Assembly (NCBI GenBank): GCA_019359325.1
Contig: JAHHHN010000029.1
Span: forward strand, 1-64,000
Source: Mojavia pulchra JT2-VF2
GTDB taxonomy: Bacteria; Cyanobacteriota; Cyanobacteriia; Cyanobacteriales; Nostocaceae
DNA: 64,000 bases
Direction of reading: 5' to 3'
The translations under genes were made by a program, and so were the position numbers. The notes beneath the pieces are model-generated. The model saw nothing but the letters and a program-made list of their open reading frames with translations. It searched no databases and had not been told where the DNA came from. Positions 18,858 to 29,017 of this stretch are shown one piece after another. Positions within the stretch are counted from its first letter, which is position 1, and the number at the start of each line of letters is the position of its first letter.

Positions 18858-20198
18858 ATGGTCAGCACGCCACAACAAGATTTTCTACCCCAACTTCAAG
18901 ACAATGACTTTCTTCCGCCAATTAGCCGTTGGACTAATCTTGGTGGAATGTTCATAGTTAGTTCTGTAGGAATAGCCATTATTCTTGCCTCTGTAACCAA
19001 ATACAATGTTACTGTTAAAGCAGTAGCAACCGTCCGTCCTGTAGGTGAATTACGAATTGTTCAAGCTGCTGCTGAAGGAACAATTAAGTCCATCAAAGTC
19101 AAAGAAAATCAATTCGTCCGGGAAGGCGATGAAATCGCTATTATTGACAATTCCCAACTCCAAACCCAGAAAAGTCAGTTAAGCGGTAATATTCAACAGA
19201 ACCAGATGCAACTGGTTCAGATTACTGCTCAGATGAACGCTCTCTACTCTCAACGTAATTCTGAATTCAGATTGAGCAATCGTTTAGTGGCATCTGCTCA
19301 AGCGGATCTGATTCGCAATCAGCGCGATTATAAAGAGCGGCAAATTACGGCTCAAACACAAGTACAAGAGGCAGAAGCTTCTTTAGAGCTAGCAAAAGAG
19401 GAGATGAAGCGATATCAGCAGTTAGCCAATACAGGCGCTATTGCCCTGTTACAAATCAAGGAAAAAGAACAAGCTCTTAAAGCTGCCCAAGCTAGGCTAC
19501 AACGTACTAAAGCTGCTCTTAATCCTAGTAATGCACCGATAACAATGGCACAAGAGCAAATTGCTCAAGAACGCGCTAGGGGTGAATCGACCCTGGCTAC
19601 TTTAGATAGACAGCGTAACGAATTAATTCAACGTCGAGTTGAAATTCAAAACCAACTTAATCGAGATCGCAAAGGACTTCTACAGATTGAACGTGACCTA
19701 AAAAAAAGCATAGTTAAGGCTCCAGCAACAGGCATTATTCTAAAATTAAATTTGCGAAATAACGCTCAGGTGTTACGCTCTGGAGAAACAGTTGCGGAAA
19801 TTGCTCCCAGCAGCACCCCCTTAGTAGTGAAAGCTCGTGTTCTGGCTCAAGACATCACCAAAGTTCAACTTTGCAAAGAAGAAAAAGTTTCAGACTGTAC
19901 TCAAGGCAAAGTTCAACTAAGGGTTTCTGCTTATCCTTATCCAGATTATGGAACGCTGAAAGCTGCTGTTAGAGAGATATCTCCAGATGCTATTACACCT
20001 CAAAGCAATGAAGTTAATACTGGAGTAACTACATCTTACTATGAAGTAACAATACAGCCAGAAAAAGCTTATTTAATCAAGGATAATTATCAATATCCTA
20101 TCCAACCAGGTATGGAAATTACAGCAGATATCATTTCTAGAGAAGAGACAATACTTACATTTATTCTTAGAAAAGCTAGATTGCTAACAGATCTATAA
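18858..20198 (+). CDS. HlyD-family membrane fusion (adaptor) protein
   Basis: A 446-residue periplasmic adaptor. One transmembrane helix near residues 28-48 (MFIVSSVGIAIILASV) is followed by a lipoyl-like half motif (AEGTIKSIKVKENQFVREGDEIAIID), a long coiled-coil hairpin (about 95-275, rich in Gln, Arg and Glu), the second lipoyl half (IVKAPATGIILKLNLRNNAQVLRSGETVAEI) and a beta-barrel. It links the inner-membrane exporter to an outer-membrane TolC-like channel (not in the window), so the lanthipeptide probably leaves the cell completely. It is the last gene of the lan operon. Confidence 0.93.
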   Translation: MVSTPQQDFLPQLQDNDFLPPISRWTNLGGMFIVSSVGIAIILASVTKYNVTVKAVATVRPVGELRIVQAAAEGTIKSIKVKENQFVREGDEIAIIDNSQLQTQKSQLSGNIQQNQMQLVQITAQMNALYSQRNSEFRLSNRLVASAQADLIRNQRDYKERQITAQTQVQEAEASLELAKEEMKRYQQLANTGAIALLQIKEKEQALKAAQARLQRTKAALNPSNAPITMAQEQIAQERARGESTLATLDRQRNELIQRRVEIQNQLNRDRKGLLQIERDLKKSIVKAPATGIILKLNLRNNAQVLRSGETVAEIAPSSTPLVVKARVLAQDITKVQLCKEEKVSDCTQGKVQLRVSAYPYPDYGTLKAAVREISPDAITPQSNEVNTGVTTSYYEVTIQPEKAYLIKDNYQYPIQPGMEITADIISREETILTFILRKARLLTDL

Positions 20199-20461
20199 GT
20201 TTTTGCTGTTTGTATTGGACTGGTCGATACTGCACAGCTAACATCTTTTTCTTTTGTAAGTAGTATCATTAACAAAACATTTGTCACTTTGCTTGCAGTC
20301 TATTTAAACAATAGCTGTTACTGTTATAGCTACTTCGGTCTATCAGGGCAGATAGATGATTTTTGTAATATTGTTATTAGCACTCATTTTTCCTCAGAGA
20401 AACTTGGGTGCTTTTACTGACTGTGGAAACAGCTAGACAAACACTGCCAAAACCCAACAAA

Positions 20462-21310
20462 TTACCCCATCCACTCCACCCAATCGGGAGCATCTGCAAC
20501 CAACTGGCCAAATTTAAGAGGCTCAACCTCATCAAACTGCACCATTACTCCCCATCGCTCATCACTTGTTAGGGAACTCAAAAACTCTTTGACTGCATCA
20601 ACCCCAATTTTTACCTGTTCCATGAACATTGCAGTATAGGATTTAACTTGCTGCCACCATGAATCTATAGAATTGTCTTGTCCGTCCATACCCCCCCAAT
20701 TATTACTCCCATCTTCATTAATAGGGGGGGTGGACGGCGTGTTAATGCCATACATAGACTGCATTCTAGCTGTATAAGCCGCCTGATGTTCCCGTTCTTC
20801 CTGCCGCCTTCTCTCCCTCTCCTCCCGCTGCCGTTGCCGATAATCCAATACCTTCTGAGCAAATGCAACATCATCGGGATTGAGCCGATAGTACCGAACC
20901 CGTTTGCCATCCTCAACAGGCCGCCTCGACTCAGTTGATAATCCAAGTTGCGAAAGATACTGGCTCAAAATCCACACTGGGGTTTCATCAAGCGGGATGG
21001 TCAAGTTGAGAATACCCTTGATATGCGGCACATTGCGTTTGGAGAAATCCGCTAACGCTTCAATCATCACTTCATCCCCTTTGATTTCAACGCCATCCAT
21101 CAAGTCGGTCAACACTGCCCGCAGTCCCAACCGATGACGCATAAGCCAGGATGTGGAATGATTGCCCCAGTCAGTGCAGATGGGCAAGCGAGGTGCGTAC
21201 CGCCCAGCTTCGCTAACGCGTTCCGACTTATCTCGTTCCGTTACCACATCAGGCGGCGTAACCAATTCTTGCCCGTTTTCCAATGTGATAGCCTCCCCAG
21301 AGGAAGCTAT
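20462..21310 (-). pseudogene. 3' fragment of a CyRepA1-type plasmid replication gene
   Basis: About 273 codons, closely similar to the last third of the full CyRepA1 protein at 23901-27305 (shared blocks such as [16 protein letters not shown] and [16 protein letters not shown], and the [11 protein letters not shown] end). Similarity extends a few codons past the first possible ATG, to about 21310 (SGEAI), then stops abruptly, so this is a 5'-truncated copy and not a short gene. The primase-like and ATPase parts are absent. It lacks the 42-codon insertion found in the full copy and so shows the ancestral form. It lies on the same strand, about 3.4 kb away. Confidence 0.88.
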
Positions 21311-21919
21311 ATCTATTCTTTAACTAATAAATATTAACAAATGCTGAAGTCAAAGCTTCGTCAGGGTACAACAAATATTTTCATGAAAAGCTGAGAATTG
21401 CTCAAGTTAAATAAGTAGAATAAATCTAGTGCATACAGCTAACATCAGTTGAAAGTAAAGTTTTTTACTTTTATAGCTTTATTCCCATCAAGCACAAAAA
21501 TAACTGTTGAAGTTGAGCAAAACAATTTCAAGAGCGCAGTGATAGTTCTTCTGTCAACGTAGTCTACGCGTAGCTTGCTTAGACATAGGAGTACATCGCT
21601 AAGGCTGCTCCCGCTCGCAATTCACAATTAAATACACTTCCATCCACTTGAATAGTTGGATAATTTGTGGATTTCAAGCCGTCACTAATCTTTGAGTCAG
21701 TAGTCTTCAATGGGTGGCGAGTTCAAGCTCCCTAGAATTGTAACTGCAAATTGTTTTGACGCTAGCAGATAACAAAATTTTAAATGAAGTAAAAAAGCCT
21801 ATGAGTCAATTTTCTTCATTTGGTAAGCCTGTATTTTATCAAAGTGGAATTAGGTGTAGCTGATGCTTTGAAACTTTTGCTCAAGCTTTACACAACATTA
21901 AATATAAGGATGAATTCGT
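21311..21919. other. Intergenic region
   Basis: No gene supported. It contains a short cyanobacterial repeat-like patch (GTAGTCTACGCGTAGCTTGC near 21559) and the leader of the downstream gene, with AAGGA about nine bases before its ATG. Confidence 0.5.
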
Positions 21920-23272
21920 ATGAGTAAACTGATAGTTCCTCCTAATATTATCGGTACAAATCAGTCCGATCTTGTTCAGGGAGTTGATAAGGGTGGTATA
22001 CCTAGCATCGGTATTGAAGTTTTAATTAATGGCATTATCGATACTCGTTTAGGAAACGACACGATCACTGGTGAAGGTCAAGGGTTTTATTCTAGTGCAA
22101 TTGGTATCTCTAATGACGGCACTATAAAGACTGGTTTAGGAAATGATACGATCGCAGGCACAGGTGAAGGCGCTAGTTTCCCTAAATACATCTATCCAGG
22201 AATCGGCATCTTCAACAGTACTACAGGTATTATTAGTGCTGGGTTAGGAAATGATACGATTACAGGCACAGGTGAGGGCGGTAGCGATAACGATGACAGT
22301 AAAGGTATAGGTATCTCAAATCAAGGCAAGATTAGTACAGATGCAGGCAACGATAATATCAAAGGCATCGGTACAGGAGGGATGTATTCAGGAGATGGGA
22401 TTGGGATCTTAAGCAGTGGTAGTGTTGATGGTGGTACGGGAAATGACTCACTCATCGGCACTGGTAGTGGTAATACTATTGTCTATGGTGGCGTAGGTGG
22501 TCAGGGAATCGGCATCTCTAATACAGGCAAGATTAATGGGAATGCAGGGAAAGACGATATTATTGGGACTGGAACAGGCGGTGATGGCCCTGGGAACGGC
22601 GGCAAAGGAATCGGTATCCAAAACACTGGCAGTATCAGTGGTGGTTCAGAAGATGATTTAATTACTGGTATTGGCAAAGGAAGCAACAGCGGCGGCATCG
22701 GTGGCGATGGTATAGGTATTGCTAACACCTCCGACCTGGGTGGTAGCGATGGAAGCGATGTCCTGACGGGAATCGGTATTGGTGGAAAAGGGGGTTATGG
22801 GGCAAACGGGCATGGAGTCGGCATCTCCAATACTGCCGGGCGCATCAGTGCAGGTAACGGCAATGACCAAATTATCGGCTACGGTACTACTGTAGGAATC
22901 GAGGGCAATGGTGTCAATGTCGTTGGCATTGATGGTGGGACTGGTGACGACTTGTTCAAAGCAAGGAAAATTAGCGGTTTAAACGCTCAAGGCAATCCGA
23001 TTGAAAGTGCCAATCAAAATGGATCTGTTTCTAATATCTTCATTAATGGAGGCAAAGGAAAGGATATCTTTGACGTTGGATTCGGAACTGCCAAGTTAAG
23101 TGGTGGTCAAGGCTACGATACCTTACTGCTTCCGGTTCTCGGTAGTGGCAGTTACACCATTGGAACACCTGATGTCAATGGCTTCTTCCAGATTAAGAAT
23201 ACTGCCAGTACAAATGTTTTGACAGTCAGCGGTATTGAACATATCTTATCTGGTGGTGTGACTCTTGTTTAA
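21920..23272 (+). CDS. Glycine-rich RTX-like beta-solenoid protein
   Basis: A 450-residue protein of about eight alternating units of roughly 35-45 residues. Each pairs a GNDTITG-type nonapeptide, the calcium-binding RTX signature, with a GIGISNTGKI-type strand. The last 100 residues are less repetitive (GGKGKDIFDVGFGTAKLSGGQGYDTLLLP and a final ILSGGVTLV), typical of RTX C-termini. No classical signal peptide is seen; RTX proteins normally leave by type I secretion using an uncleaved C-terminal signal. The LanT/HlyD pair nearby is a peptidase-type system and is not an obvious exporter for it. It sits between the truncated and full CyRepA1 copies. Function unknown; a surface or extracellular calcium-binding role is inferred. 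Confidence 0.7.
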   Translation: MSKLIVPPNIIGTNQSDLVQGVDKGGIPSIGIEVLINGIIDTRLGNDTITGEGQGFYSSAIGISNDGTIKTGLGNDTIAGTGEGASFPKYIYPGIGIFNSTTGIISAGLGNDTITGTGEGGSDNDDSKGIGISNQGKISTDAGNDNIKGIGTGGMYSGDGIGILSSGSVDGGTGNDSLIGTGSGNTIVYGGVGGQGIGISNTGKINGNAGKDDIIGTGTGGDGPGNGGKGIGIQNTGSISGGSEDDLITGIGKGSNSGGIGGDGIGIANTSDLGGSDGSDVLTGIGIGGKGGYGANGHGVGISNTAGRISAGNGNDQIIGYGTTVGIEGNGVNVVGIDGGTGDDLFKARKISGLNAQGNPIESANQNGSVSNIFINGGKGKDIFDVGFGTAKLSGGQGYDTLLLPVLGSGSYTIGTPDVNGFFQIKNTASTNVLTVSGIEHILSGGVTLV

Positions 23273-23406
23273 GGTGATCTCGACGCTTTGAAAAAGAAAC
23301 AAAAAAGGCACTCGTCTGGAATTCAACGAAAATACGCACCATGTCGAGAGCGATTGCGCTCCTCTCTAAAGTGCAATCATTTGATTACATCTCAGAGGCT
23401 AAAGTC

Positions 23407-23581
23407 GAATGGCACTAAGAAAACGTGAAACCTCGTCTGGGCAAGGTGTTGGGTGTAGTGTGCTGGGTGTAGTGTTTAAGACAATTAAACTTTAGTTGCT
23501 CAAGGAGTTCCACATCTTCTTGCTTTCCCACACCCTCCAAGCCAGTTAGATCAGGAGTTTGCGCTTAACTTAGTGCCATTC
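23407..23581. repeat. Inverted repeat flanking a short unique segment
   Basis: GAATGGCACTAAG (23407-23419) is exactly inverted as CTTAGTGCCATTC (23569-23581), enclosing about 150 bases with a GTGTTGGGTGTAGTGT direct repeat. It may be a MITE-like or recombination remnant. Confidence 0.5.
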
Positions 23582-23627
23582 GGCTAAAGTCTACGGCTCC
23601 ATTGTAGACTTCGGCTGACCAAATCAA

Positions 23628-23724
23628 GCTCTTGTGCAGGGGAAGTTCAGAGGAGTTACGAGTATTTATTACTACTAAGCCACCTCGAATACATTTACTT
23701 ATTTGTCTTTCCCTGCACAAGAGC
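23628..23724. repeat. Imperfect inverted repeat
   Basis: GCTCTTGTGCAGGGGAA (from 23628) is inverted as TTTCCCTGCACAAGAGC (23708-23724) with one mismatch. The gap 23273-23900 holds this, the repeat before it, and a small AAGTCTAC/GTAGACTT hairpin at 23587-23610. No gene is supported there. Confidence 0.5.
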
Positions 23725-23900
23725 GCGATAAGATTGCTCAAAAACAGCTTGCCTCAACAAATAACGCGCACACTCTTGATACCATTTCCCTTAGCCCCAA
23801 GGGGAAATGACATTGATAAACAAACTAGTTGAATTGTTATACCAGTCTGAGTACGATTACATCTTTGACAAAAGCGCGATCGCCTTCATAACCCAACAAA

Positions 23901-26900
23901 TCACCCCATCCATTGCACCCAATCGGGAGCATCTGCAACCAACTGGCCAAATTTAAGAGGCTCAACCTCATCAAACTCCAGCATCGTGCCCCAACGTTCA
24001 TCACTCGTTAGGGTACTAAGGAACTCTTTAACCGATTCCACCCCATACTCCACCCTCTGAATCACTAATTGGGCATAATATTTAACCTGCTGCCACCAAG
24101 AATCACTTAGGCTATCTTGTCCGTCCACACCCCCCAATAAAAAAGAGCAGGGGAAGCAGGGGGAGAGGTGCAGCGGGGGGAGAGAAAAGTCGTTTAACAA
24201 CTCTCTTTCTTCCCCAGCTTCCCCAGCTTCCCCAGCTTCAAGTGCCGCGTCCACACCCCCCCAATTATTACTTCCATCTTCATTAGTAGGGGGGTTGGAC
24301 GGAGTGTTAATGCCATACATAGACTGCATCCTAGCTGCATGAGCCGCGTGTTTGTCCTGTTCTTGCTGCCGCCTCTTTTGTTTCTCCTCCCTCTGCCGTT
24401 GCCGATACTCCAAAACCTGCTTTGCAAACACCACATCATCAGTATTCAGTCGATAGTACCTAACTCGTTTGCCATCCTCAACAGGCCGCCTCGACTCAGT
24501 AGACAACCCAAGTTGTAAAAGATACTGGCTCAAAATCCACACTGGGGTTTCATCAAGCGGGATGGTCAAGTTGAGAATACCTTTAATGTGCGGTACATTG
24601 CGTTTGGAGAAATCTGCCAATGCTTCAATCATCGCCTCATCCCCTTTGATCTCAACCCCATCGATTAAATCCGTCAACACTGCCCTCAATCCCAGCCGAT
24701 GACGCATAAGCCAAGACGTGGAATAATTACCCCAGTCTGTACAAACGGCAAGGCGATCGCGTTCCGACTTATCTCGTTCGGCCACTACATCCGGCGGCGT
24801 AACGAACTCCCGCCCATGTTCGTCACTGATGGCTTCTCCTGGCTGGGCTAAGATTGCTTCCAATGCAACAATCTTTTTAATTAACCGCCCACCATCGTCT
24901 TTTTCGACCAACTCAGGGGTAACGCTCATGCCGTAGGTGTCATGAATACGAAACTTCTCACACTCTAATGCTTCTTCTGGCTTGAGGTAATCTTGGTGCT
25001 GCCGTGCGGTATATGTTCTCCTGTCAATATCCTTGGCATTGGCCACTTTGCGATAATGCTCCTCATCTATAGCAACCCCTGCCGCCTTCATCCACCTAGA
25101 AGTTCCCTCATCAACGCTATCACCTGCTGACACAATCGTATTGCCCATTTCCTCAAGAAGCGATCGCAGATCCGACCGTAAATTATTGATAGACCAGTTC
25201 CTTTGTGCCTCAATCTGACAGCTGGTGTCCAATGCCCAGTCTTTCTCTGCTCCACGCTTACCCGTTTCTTTATCGATGCGGATTAAAAACGCCGTCATTT
25301 CGTTCTTTTGAAGAATCTGTTCCTTGATGTGACGAGCATTAGTTTCGGCATAACCAAATGGGGGACGAGGTGCAACCCAAACGTGCAATGCTACATTATG
25401 ACGATAGCGCCATAACTGTTGAGCACATTCTGTGGCTGATTGGGACACAGCGTGAAACACCCCAAACACGGCATCAAAATGATACGTGGAAATGTCAATA
25501 CCTGTGCCGAGGCTGGGAGTGGTCAGCAGTGCATCAATATCTTTAATTGCAACGTTAATCTCCCTGATGAAGATAACATTCTCCTCACTACCGCTATTGT
25601 CTGAATGAATAGCCCAGACTTTTATCTGTTGGTCTGATTCTGACTCTGGTGTATCATCATCAAGCAATGGCTCAAGTCCATTCAAAGCACGTTCTAACTT
25701 TTTGATAAAGCGTTTACTATCACTGACCAGCATCAACTTCTGACCTAACATCAGTTGAGCGTGAAACACAGCGACTATTGCGCTACTATTAGGCCCCTCA
25801 TACCAATGAACCTGACGACCACCTGAGCGATACTCATTCTTGATGATGTATGGCTTTTCGCCCTCTGATCGCATTTTCATGAAGAAATCAATCGTCAAAT
25901 CATCAAGGTGAGCATCTGCCAGAACTACTAACTTTGCGTTGTAGACGAGATACTCCAATACCTCCAAAATAGCTCCCCGATGTTCCTTGCAGGTTTTGGA
26001 CTTTAGCAAGTGAGCTACATATTGACAGGCTTCGTCTATAAATAGAATGTCGTAAGCCTGCAAATCATTCGCCATTTTATACAATGAATCTACAGTGATG
26101 CTGAGGGCTTTGGCTTTTGACCAATCGCCACAGGATATAGCAGAATACATCGCAGTTTGCAGGCGATCGCTCAGGTTCTTCAACAGATTAACCCGATGCC
26201 CGTTGTTCAAAAAGCTGAGTTCGGGGTTTTCTTTTCTGAGAATAGCCAAGAGTTCAGTTTTACCAGTCCCCATATCAGAGGCTAAACAAACTACTCCTGA
26301 TTTTGGTAATGTATGGATTACTTGCGAGAGATAACGAGTATTAACCGTCACATTCGGCTTATACTTGTTGAGTCCTCTGGAGCGATTGACGAAAAATCTC
26401 TGCCGATATTCTTGTAGGGTAAGAGCATCAGCAATCATCGTTGATACTGCTTTTTCTGCTTTGTTGCCCAGAGCCACAACCCAGTCATCAATGCCTTTCT
26501 CTGGCCCTGGCAAAATTGCAACTTCACATTGACAATCAAGTTCGAGAATAACTTGACAGGTGCGGCGTGTGGCTTGAAAAACGTGTTGTTTGGCTTTAGG
26601 CTTGGTTTCGTAATCAAACAGAATGATGAACTTTCGCCCCTGTTGTGCCATCGGGACTAAATCAGGGTGCAGTCGCTCGAAATCTGACTTGCCAACTCGA
26701 CCATTCCAAATCCCAGGAAGTGCGATCGCTACATAGCCCAACGATAAAAGACAACCAGCCTTTTTTTCTCCTTCGGTAAGAAATACAGGAATTTGGGGGT
26801 GTGCCATCACCCAAGCCCAAAATCCCAATGCTTCGCCTGATTCGGTGATCGTGATTAGTTCTGGCATCGGCACATCATAACGGAGGGATACCAACTTCCA

Positions 26901-27305
26901 GATGTGTAACGACACTCGCAGATAAGTGACACGGTTGGGGGTTTTAGGTGGGGATTCGTACTTGATGGGCTTTTCGGTGTACTGTTGGGTTTGTTCGTCC
27001 CATTCAAAACGGGGGTTGTCGGGCTTCATCCTTCCCCAATCCATTGGCAGCCAATCGTTATGAGGGTCAAGTCCACTTGCCCACCATGCACTATTTATGT
27101 GAGAGTATCGTCTCAAGTCTCCTTCTCGTAACCGTCCATCGTTTCGTCTGGCGCTTTGGGGCAGGGCATACAACAGATATTCGTATACTTCATCGCCACC
27201 CAGAGAACGGACATTTAATCTCACCAGATCTGGGTCAACACCTGAATCAATAACCCATTCTTGCCAATGATTTGGAGCTAAAGCGTGATTGTTTGAAGCT
27301 TCCAT
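23901..27305 (-). CDS. CyRepA1-family plasmid replication protein (DUF3854 primase-like plus ATPase)
   Basis: An 1134-residue protein of the family annotated as plasmid replication protein CyRepA1, found on cyanobacterial plasmids. The N-terminal part has a DUF3854/TOPRIM-like region ([25 protein letters not shown], then [13 protein letters not shown] near 226). A helicase-like ATPase follows, with Walker [12 protein letters not shown] (about 341-351) and a Walker B-like [13 protein letters not shown] (about 420). The C-terminal third has a basic coiled coil ([16 protein letters not shown]). GGAGGGG stands before the ATG. It is the last gene of a long minus-strand plasmid array. A 42-codon insertion near residue 1015-1056 is repeat-derived (see the separate entry). 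It probably starts or drives replication of the replicon; an origin was not located. Confidence 0.85.
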   Translation of the reverse strand: MEASNNHALAPNHWQEWVIDSGVDPDLVRLNVRSLGGDEVYEYLLYALPQSARRNDGRLREGDLRRYSHINSAWWASGLDPHNDWLPMDWGRMKPDNPRFEWDEQTQQYTEKPIKYESPPKTPNRVTYLRVSLHIWKLVSLRYDVPMPELITITESGEALGFWAWVMAHPQIPVFLTEGEKKAGCLLSLGYVAIALPGIWNGRVGKSDFERLHPDLVPMAQQGRKFIILFDYETKPKAKQHVFQATRRTCQVILELDCQCEVAILPGPEKGIDDWVVALGNKAEKAVSTMIADALTLQEYRQRFFVNRSRGLNKYKPNVTVNTRYLSQVIHTLPKSGVVCLASDMGTGKTELLAILRKENPELSFLNNGHRVNLLKNLSDRLQTAMYSAISCGDWSKAKALSITVDSLYKMANDLQAYDILFIDEACQYVAHLLKSKTCKEHRGAILEVLEYLVYNAKLVVLADAHLDDLTIDFFMKMRSEGEKPYIIKNEYRSGGRQVHWYEGPNSSAIVAVFHAQLMLGQKLMLVSDSKRFIKKLERALNGLEPLLDDDTPESESDQQIKVWAIHSDNSGSEENVIFIREINVAIKDIDALLTTPSLGTGIDISTYHFDAVFGVFHAVSQSATECAQQLWRYRHNVALHVWVAPRPPFGYAETNARHIKEQILQKNEMTAFLIRIDKETGKRGAEKDWALDTSCQIEAQRNWSINNLRSDLRSLLEEMGNTIVSAGDSVDEGTSRWMKAAGVAIDEEHYRKVANAKDIDRRTYTARQHQDYLKPEEALECEKFRIHDTYGMSVTPELVEKDDGGRLIKKIVALEAILAQPGEAISDEHGREFVTPPDVVAERDKSERDRLAVCTDWGNYSTSWLMRHRLGLRAVLTDLIDGVEIKGDEAMIEALADFSKRNVPHIKGILNLTIPLDETPVWILSQYLLQLGLSTESRRPVEDGKRVRYYRLNTDDVVFAKQVLEYRQRQREEKQKRRQQEQDKHAAHAARMQSMYGINTPSNPPTNEDGSNNWGGVDAALEAGEAGEAGEERELLNDFSLPPLHLSPCFPCSFLLGGVDGQDSLSDSWWQQVKYYAQLVIQRVEYGVESVKEFLSTLTSDERWGTMLEFDEVEPLKFGQLVADAPDWVQWMG
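24123..24265. repeat. Low-complexity repeat inserted in frame in CyRepA1
   Basis: Compared with the fragment at 20462, the full gene has 42 extra codons here. The inserted DNA consists of AGCAGGGGAAGCAGGGGGAG-type and CCCCAGCTT tandem units. It is bounded by a near-identical direct repeat GTCCACACCCCCC (24123 and 24249), as expected for an insertion that duplicated its target or arose by slippage between repeats. Reading frame and flanking protein are intact. Confidence 0.8.
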
Positions 27306-27386
27306 ATTTCCCCTCCAATATTTTTAGGCATGAAAAAGTAAGCAGTATCGCGCATACGTACCACTGAAAAGCAAAGTGCTAGGGCT

Positions 27387-27556
27387 AGAAGCCAGAATTC
27401 AGAAGTCAGAAGTCAGAATTGAATTGGGTAAAATGCTTTGAAGAAGAAGTAAGAAAAGTGTAGTGAATGGATGATTTAGCGGTGTTTAATTCAGTAACGA
27501 TATTGCATTTCCAACTTGCTTATTCTGATTTCTGACTCTTGAGTTCTGAGTTCTTG
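27387..27556. repeat. Dispersed palindromic element (CAGAAGTCAGAAT type)
   Basis: The left part GCCAGAATTCAGAAGTCAG plus a second AAGTCAGAAT unit is answered about 100 bases later by TATTCTGATTTCTGACTCTTG and GAGTTCTGAGTTC, forming an imperfect long inverted repeat. A second member lies at 52624-52763. It occupies most of the gap 27306-27808, where no gene is supported. Confidence 0.65.
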
Positions 27557-27808
27557 TTTATGAATTAACGAGCATTGGGCTTTTTGTAGTGAGCATCTAT
27601 TTCTCCTGAGTTAGGGAAACTGTTGAATGGATTTGATAGTACACCTGAACTAAGAGCGAGTTTATTATACAGCAGGTAAGCGAAAGTCAATCAACAATCA
27701 AGCGGATGAATATTTTCTACAAATCGTTGATTTTGTGCCAAAAACTGGATAATTAGAAAACGTTGAAGTCTTATTTAACGTCGCTCCAGTTACCCAGTAA
27801 GCCTTAGC

Positions 27809-28330
27809 TCAAATGCAATACAACCAACTCGAATCCTCGTGATAATTGCTCATGGCGATGACGGGAATCAATATATTTGACTCTTCAAAACTCCAAGATT
27901 CCAAAGCAACTCGCATAGCATCACTGATTATTCTTCCTATCAATCCAGAAAACACTTCTGTTTGAAGATGGGTAAATGCCAAACTATTCGCTCTGACATA
28001 TCCCCACTGTGTAGAATCTGTTCGACAATCGTAATGTTGAGTAATCCAGCCTTTCGGGTGTGTTTGAATCAGTGGAGTTAACGCAGGCATAACTTGTTGC
28101 TGATGTTCAACAAATGCATGACGAGCATTGTTGTGCTTGGGATGCGAGGTGAAAACCAAGCTATGTTGTGTTCGTTCTCCAGGGATGAAACTACGACAAT
28201 CAAAAAAAGTCATAATCTCTAAATCAGTCTGCTTATCCAAAAATTGAGTTTTCTTATCTGCCAAACAATCAGGCATTTTAGCCTTGCCGTAGTTGGCATC
28301 TAATAAGCGGCGGCGTTTTGCTTCCCCCAT
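27809..28330 (-). CDS. Conserved hypothetical protein with MGEAKRRR start
   Basis: A 173-residue protein. The start is the ATG at 28330, behind AAGGAG at seven bases, rather than the ORF limit 23 codons upstream; proteins opening MGEAKRR are common in cyanobacteria and plasmids. No domain was recognised. It is rich in His and aromatics (FTSHPKHNNARHAFVEHQQQ, WITQHYDCRTDSTQWGYV) and has no membrane segment. It is downstream of the AlkB gene on the same strand with an 86-base gap, probably still in the plasmid array. Confidence 0.6.
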   Translation of the reverse strand: MGEAKRRRLLDANYGKAKMPDCLADKKTQFLDKQTDLEIMTFFDCRSFIPGERTQHSLVFTSHPKHNNARHAFVEHQQQVMPALTPLIQTHPKGWITQHYDCRTDSTQWGYVRANSLAFTHLQTEVFSGLIGRIISDAMRVALESWSFEESNILIPVIAMSNYHEDSSWLYCI

Positions 28331-28416
28331 GATTTGACTCCTTCTGAGTAAAATAAATCGAATTATTGTGTCCGTGAAAAAGCTTTTGATTAACCGCACA
28401 TCAGAACCATTTGTCT

Positions 28417-29016
28417 TTACCTGCTCCCCCCGGTGTGTGGTCGGAAAGTAAGATTGATTCGAGTGCTAACTACTTTGTTTGTTTTTGGAACCTGATGCAG
28501 ATGTGTGGACTGACAGCCTGGGTGCATCACAAGCAAACTGCCATGCTCCAGCCAGAAGTCTGTCGGTTTTCCACTGATTGGTTTAATCTGAAATTTTCGT
28601 GCTGCGCCCAAACTGATAGATGCAATGGCTGGGTTAACCCCCATCGAAGATTCATTATCGTTGTGCCACCCTATCGAGTCTTGGCCGCTTCTGTACTGAT
28701 TCCCAATGACGATGCGGAAACTGTAGCCGGTGGCAGCAGTAATCCTATCTCTGAGGTCGGCTAGTGGTTCTGTCCAGGGCAGGGGCTTCAAAAACACGCT
28801 ATTGGAATAGAGGTAATCACATCCCCTATCACCATAAATGCACTCAAGACGAGGCACGGGAATAATCTTGCCCACCATTCTGATGTGATTCTGCTGCCAT
28901 TCGAGTTGTTTGCAGTGCTGATAAAGTACGCCTGCCTCTTGGATGGTCAGAAAGTCAGGGTAGTAGGTAACTGGTAAAACTGGGGCGGGTTCATCAAACA
29001 GATTGAGTTGTTGCAT
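28417..29016 (-). CDS. AlkB-like 2-oxoglutarate/Fe(II)-dependent dioxygenase
   Basis: A 199-residue alpha-ketoglutarate dioxygenase of the AlkB type, which oxidatively removes alkyl groups from DNA or RNA bases. The iron ligands are His118 and Asp120 (WHNDNE) and His174 (HLHQVPK). The 2-oxoglutarate-binding Arg follows in RINLTFR (Arg186/192), and a nucleotide-recognition lid precedes (IPVPRLECIYGD). Length matches bacterial and phage AlkB homologues. The start is one base behind the stop of the DinD-like gene, so translation is coupled. On a plasmid or phage-like array it could protect single-stranded replication intermediates; this is inference. Confidence 0.9.
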   Translation of the reverse strand: MQQLNLFDEPAPVLPVTYYPDFLTIQEAGVLYQHCKQLEWQQNHIRMVGKIIPVPRLECIYGDRGCDYLYSNSVFLKPLPWTEPLADLRDRITAATGYSFRIVIGNQYRSGQDSIGWHNDNESSMGVNPAIASISLGAARKFQIKPISGKPTDFWLEHGSLLVMHPGCQSTHLHQVPKTNKVVSTRINLTFRPHTGGSR

Positions 29017-29017
29017 A

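Noticed and set aside
20665-21337. Several small frames around the CyRepA1 fragment
   Set aside because: They are shadows in other frames or strands of the fragment; the same shadows appear over the full copy.
23632-23832. Possible 66-residue gene
   Set aside because: It covers an inverted repeat, has no ribosome site and a composition unlike a protein gene.
28411-28764. Frame antisense to the AlkB gene
   Set aside because: The opposite strand has a clear AlkB protein with all catalytic residues.
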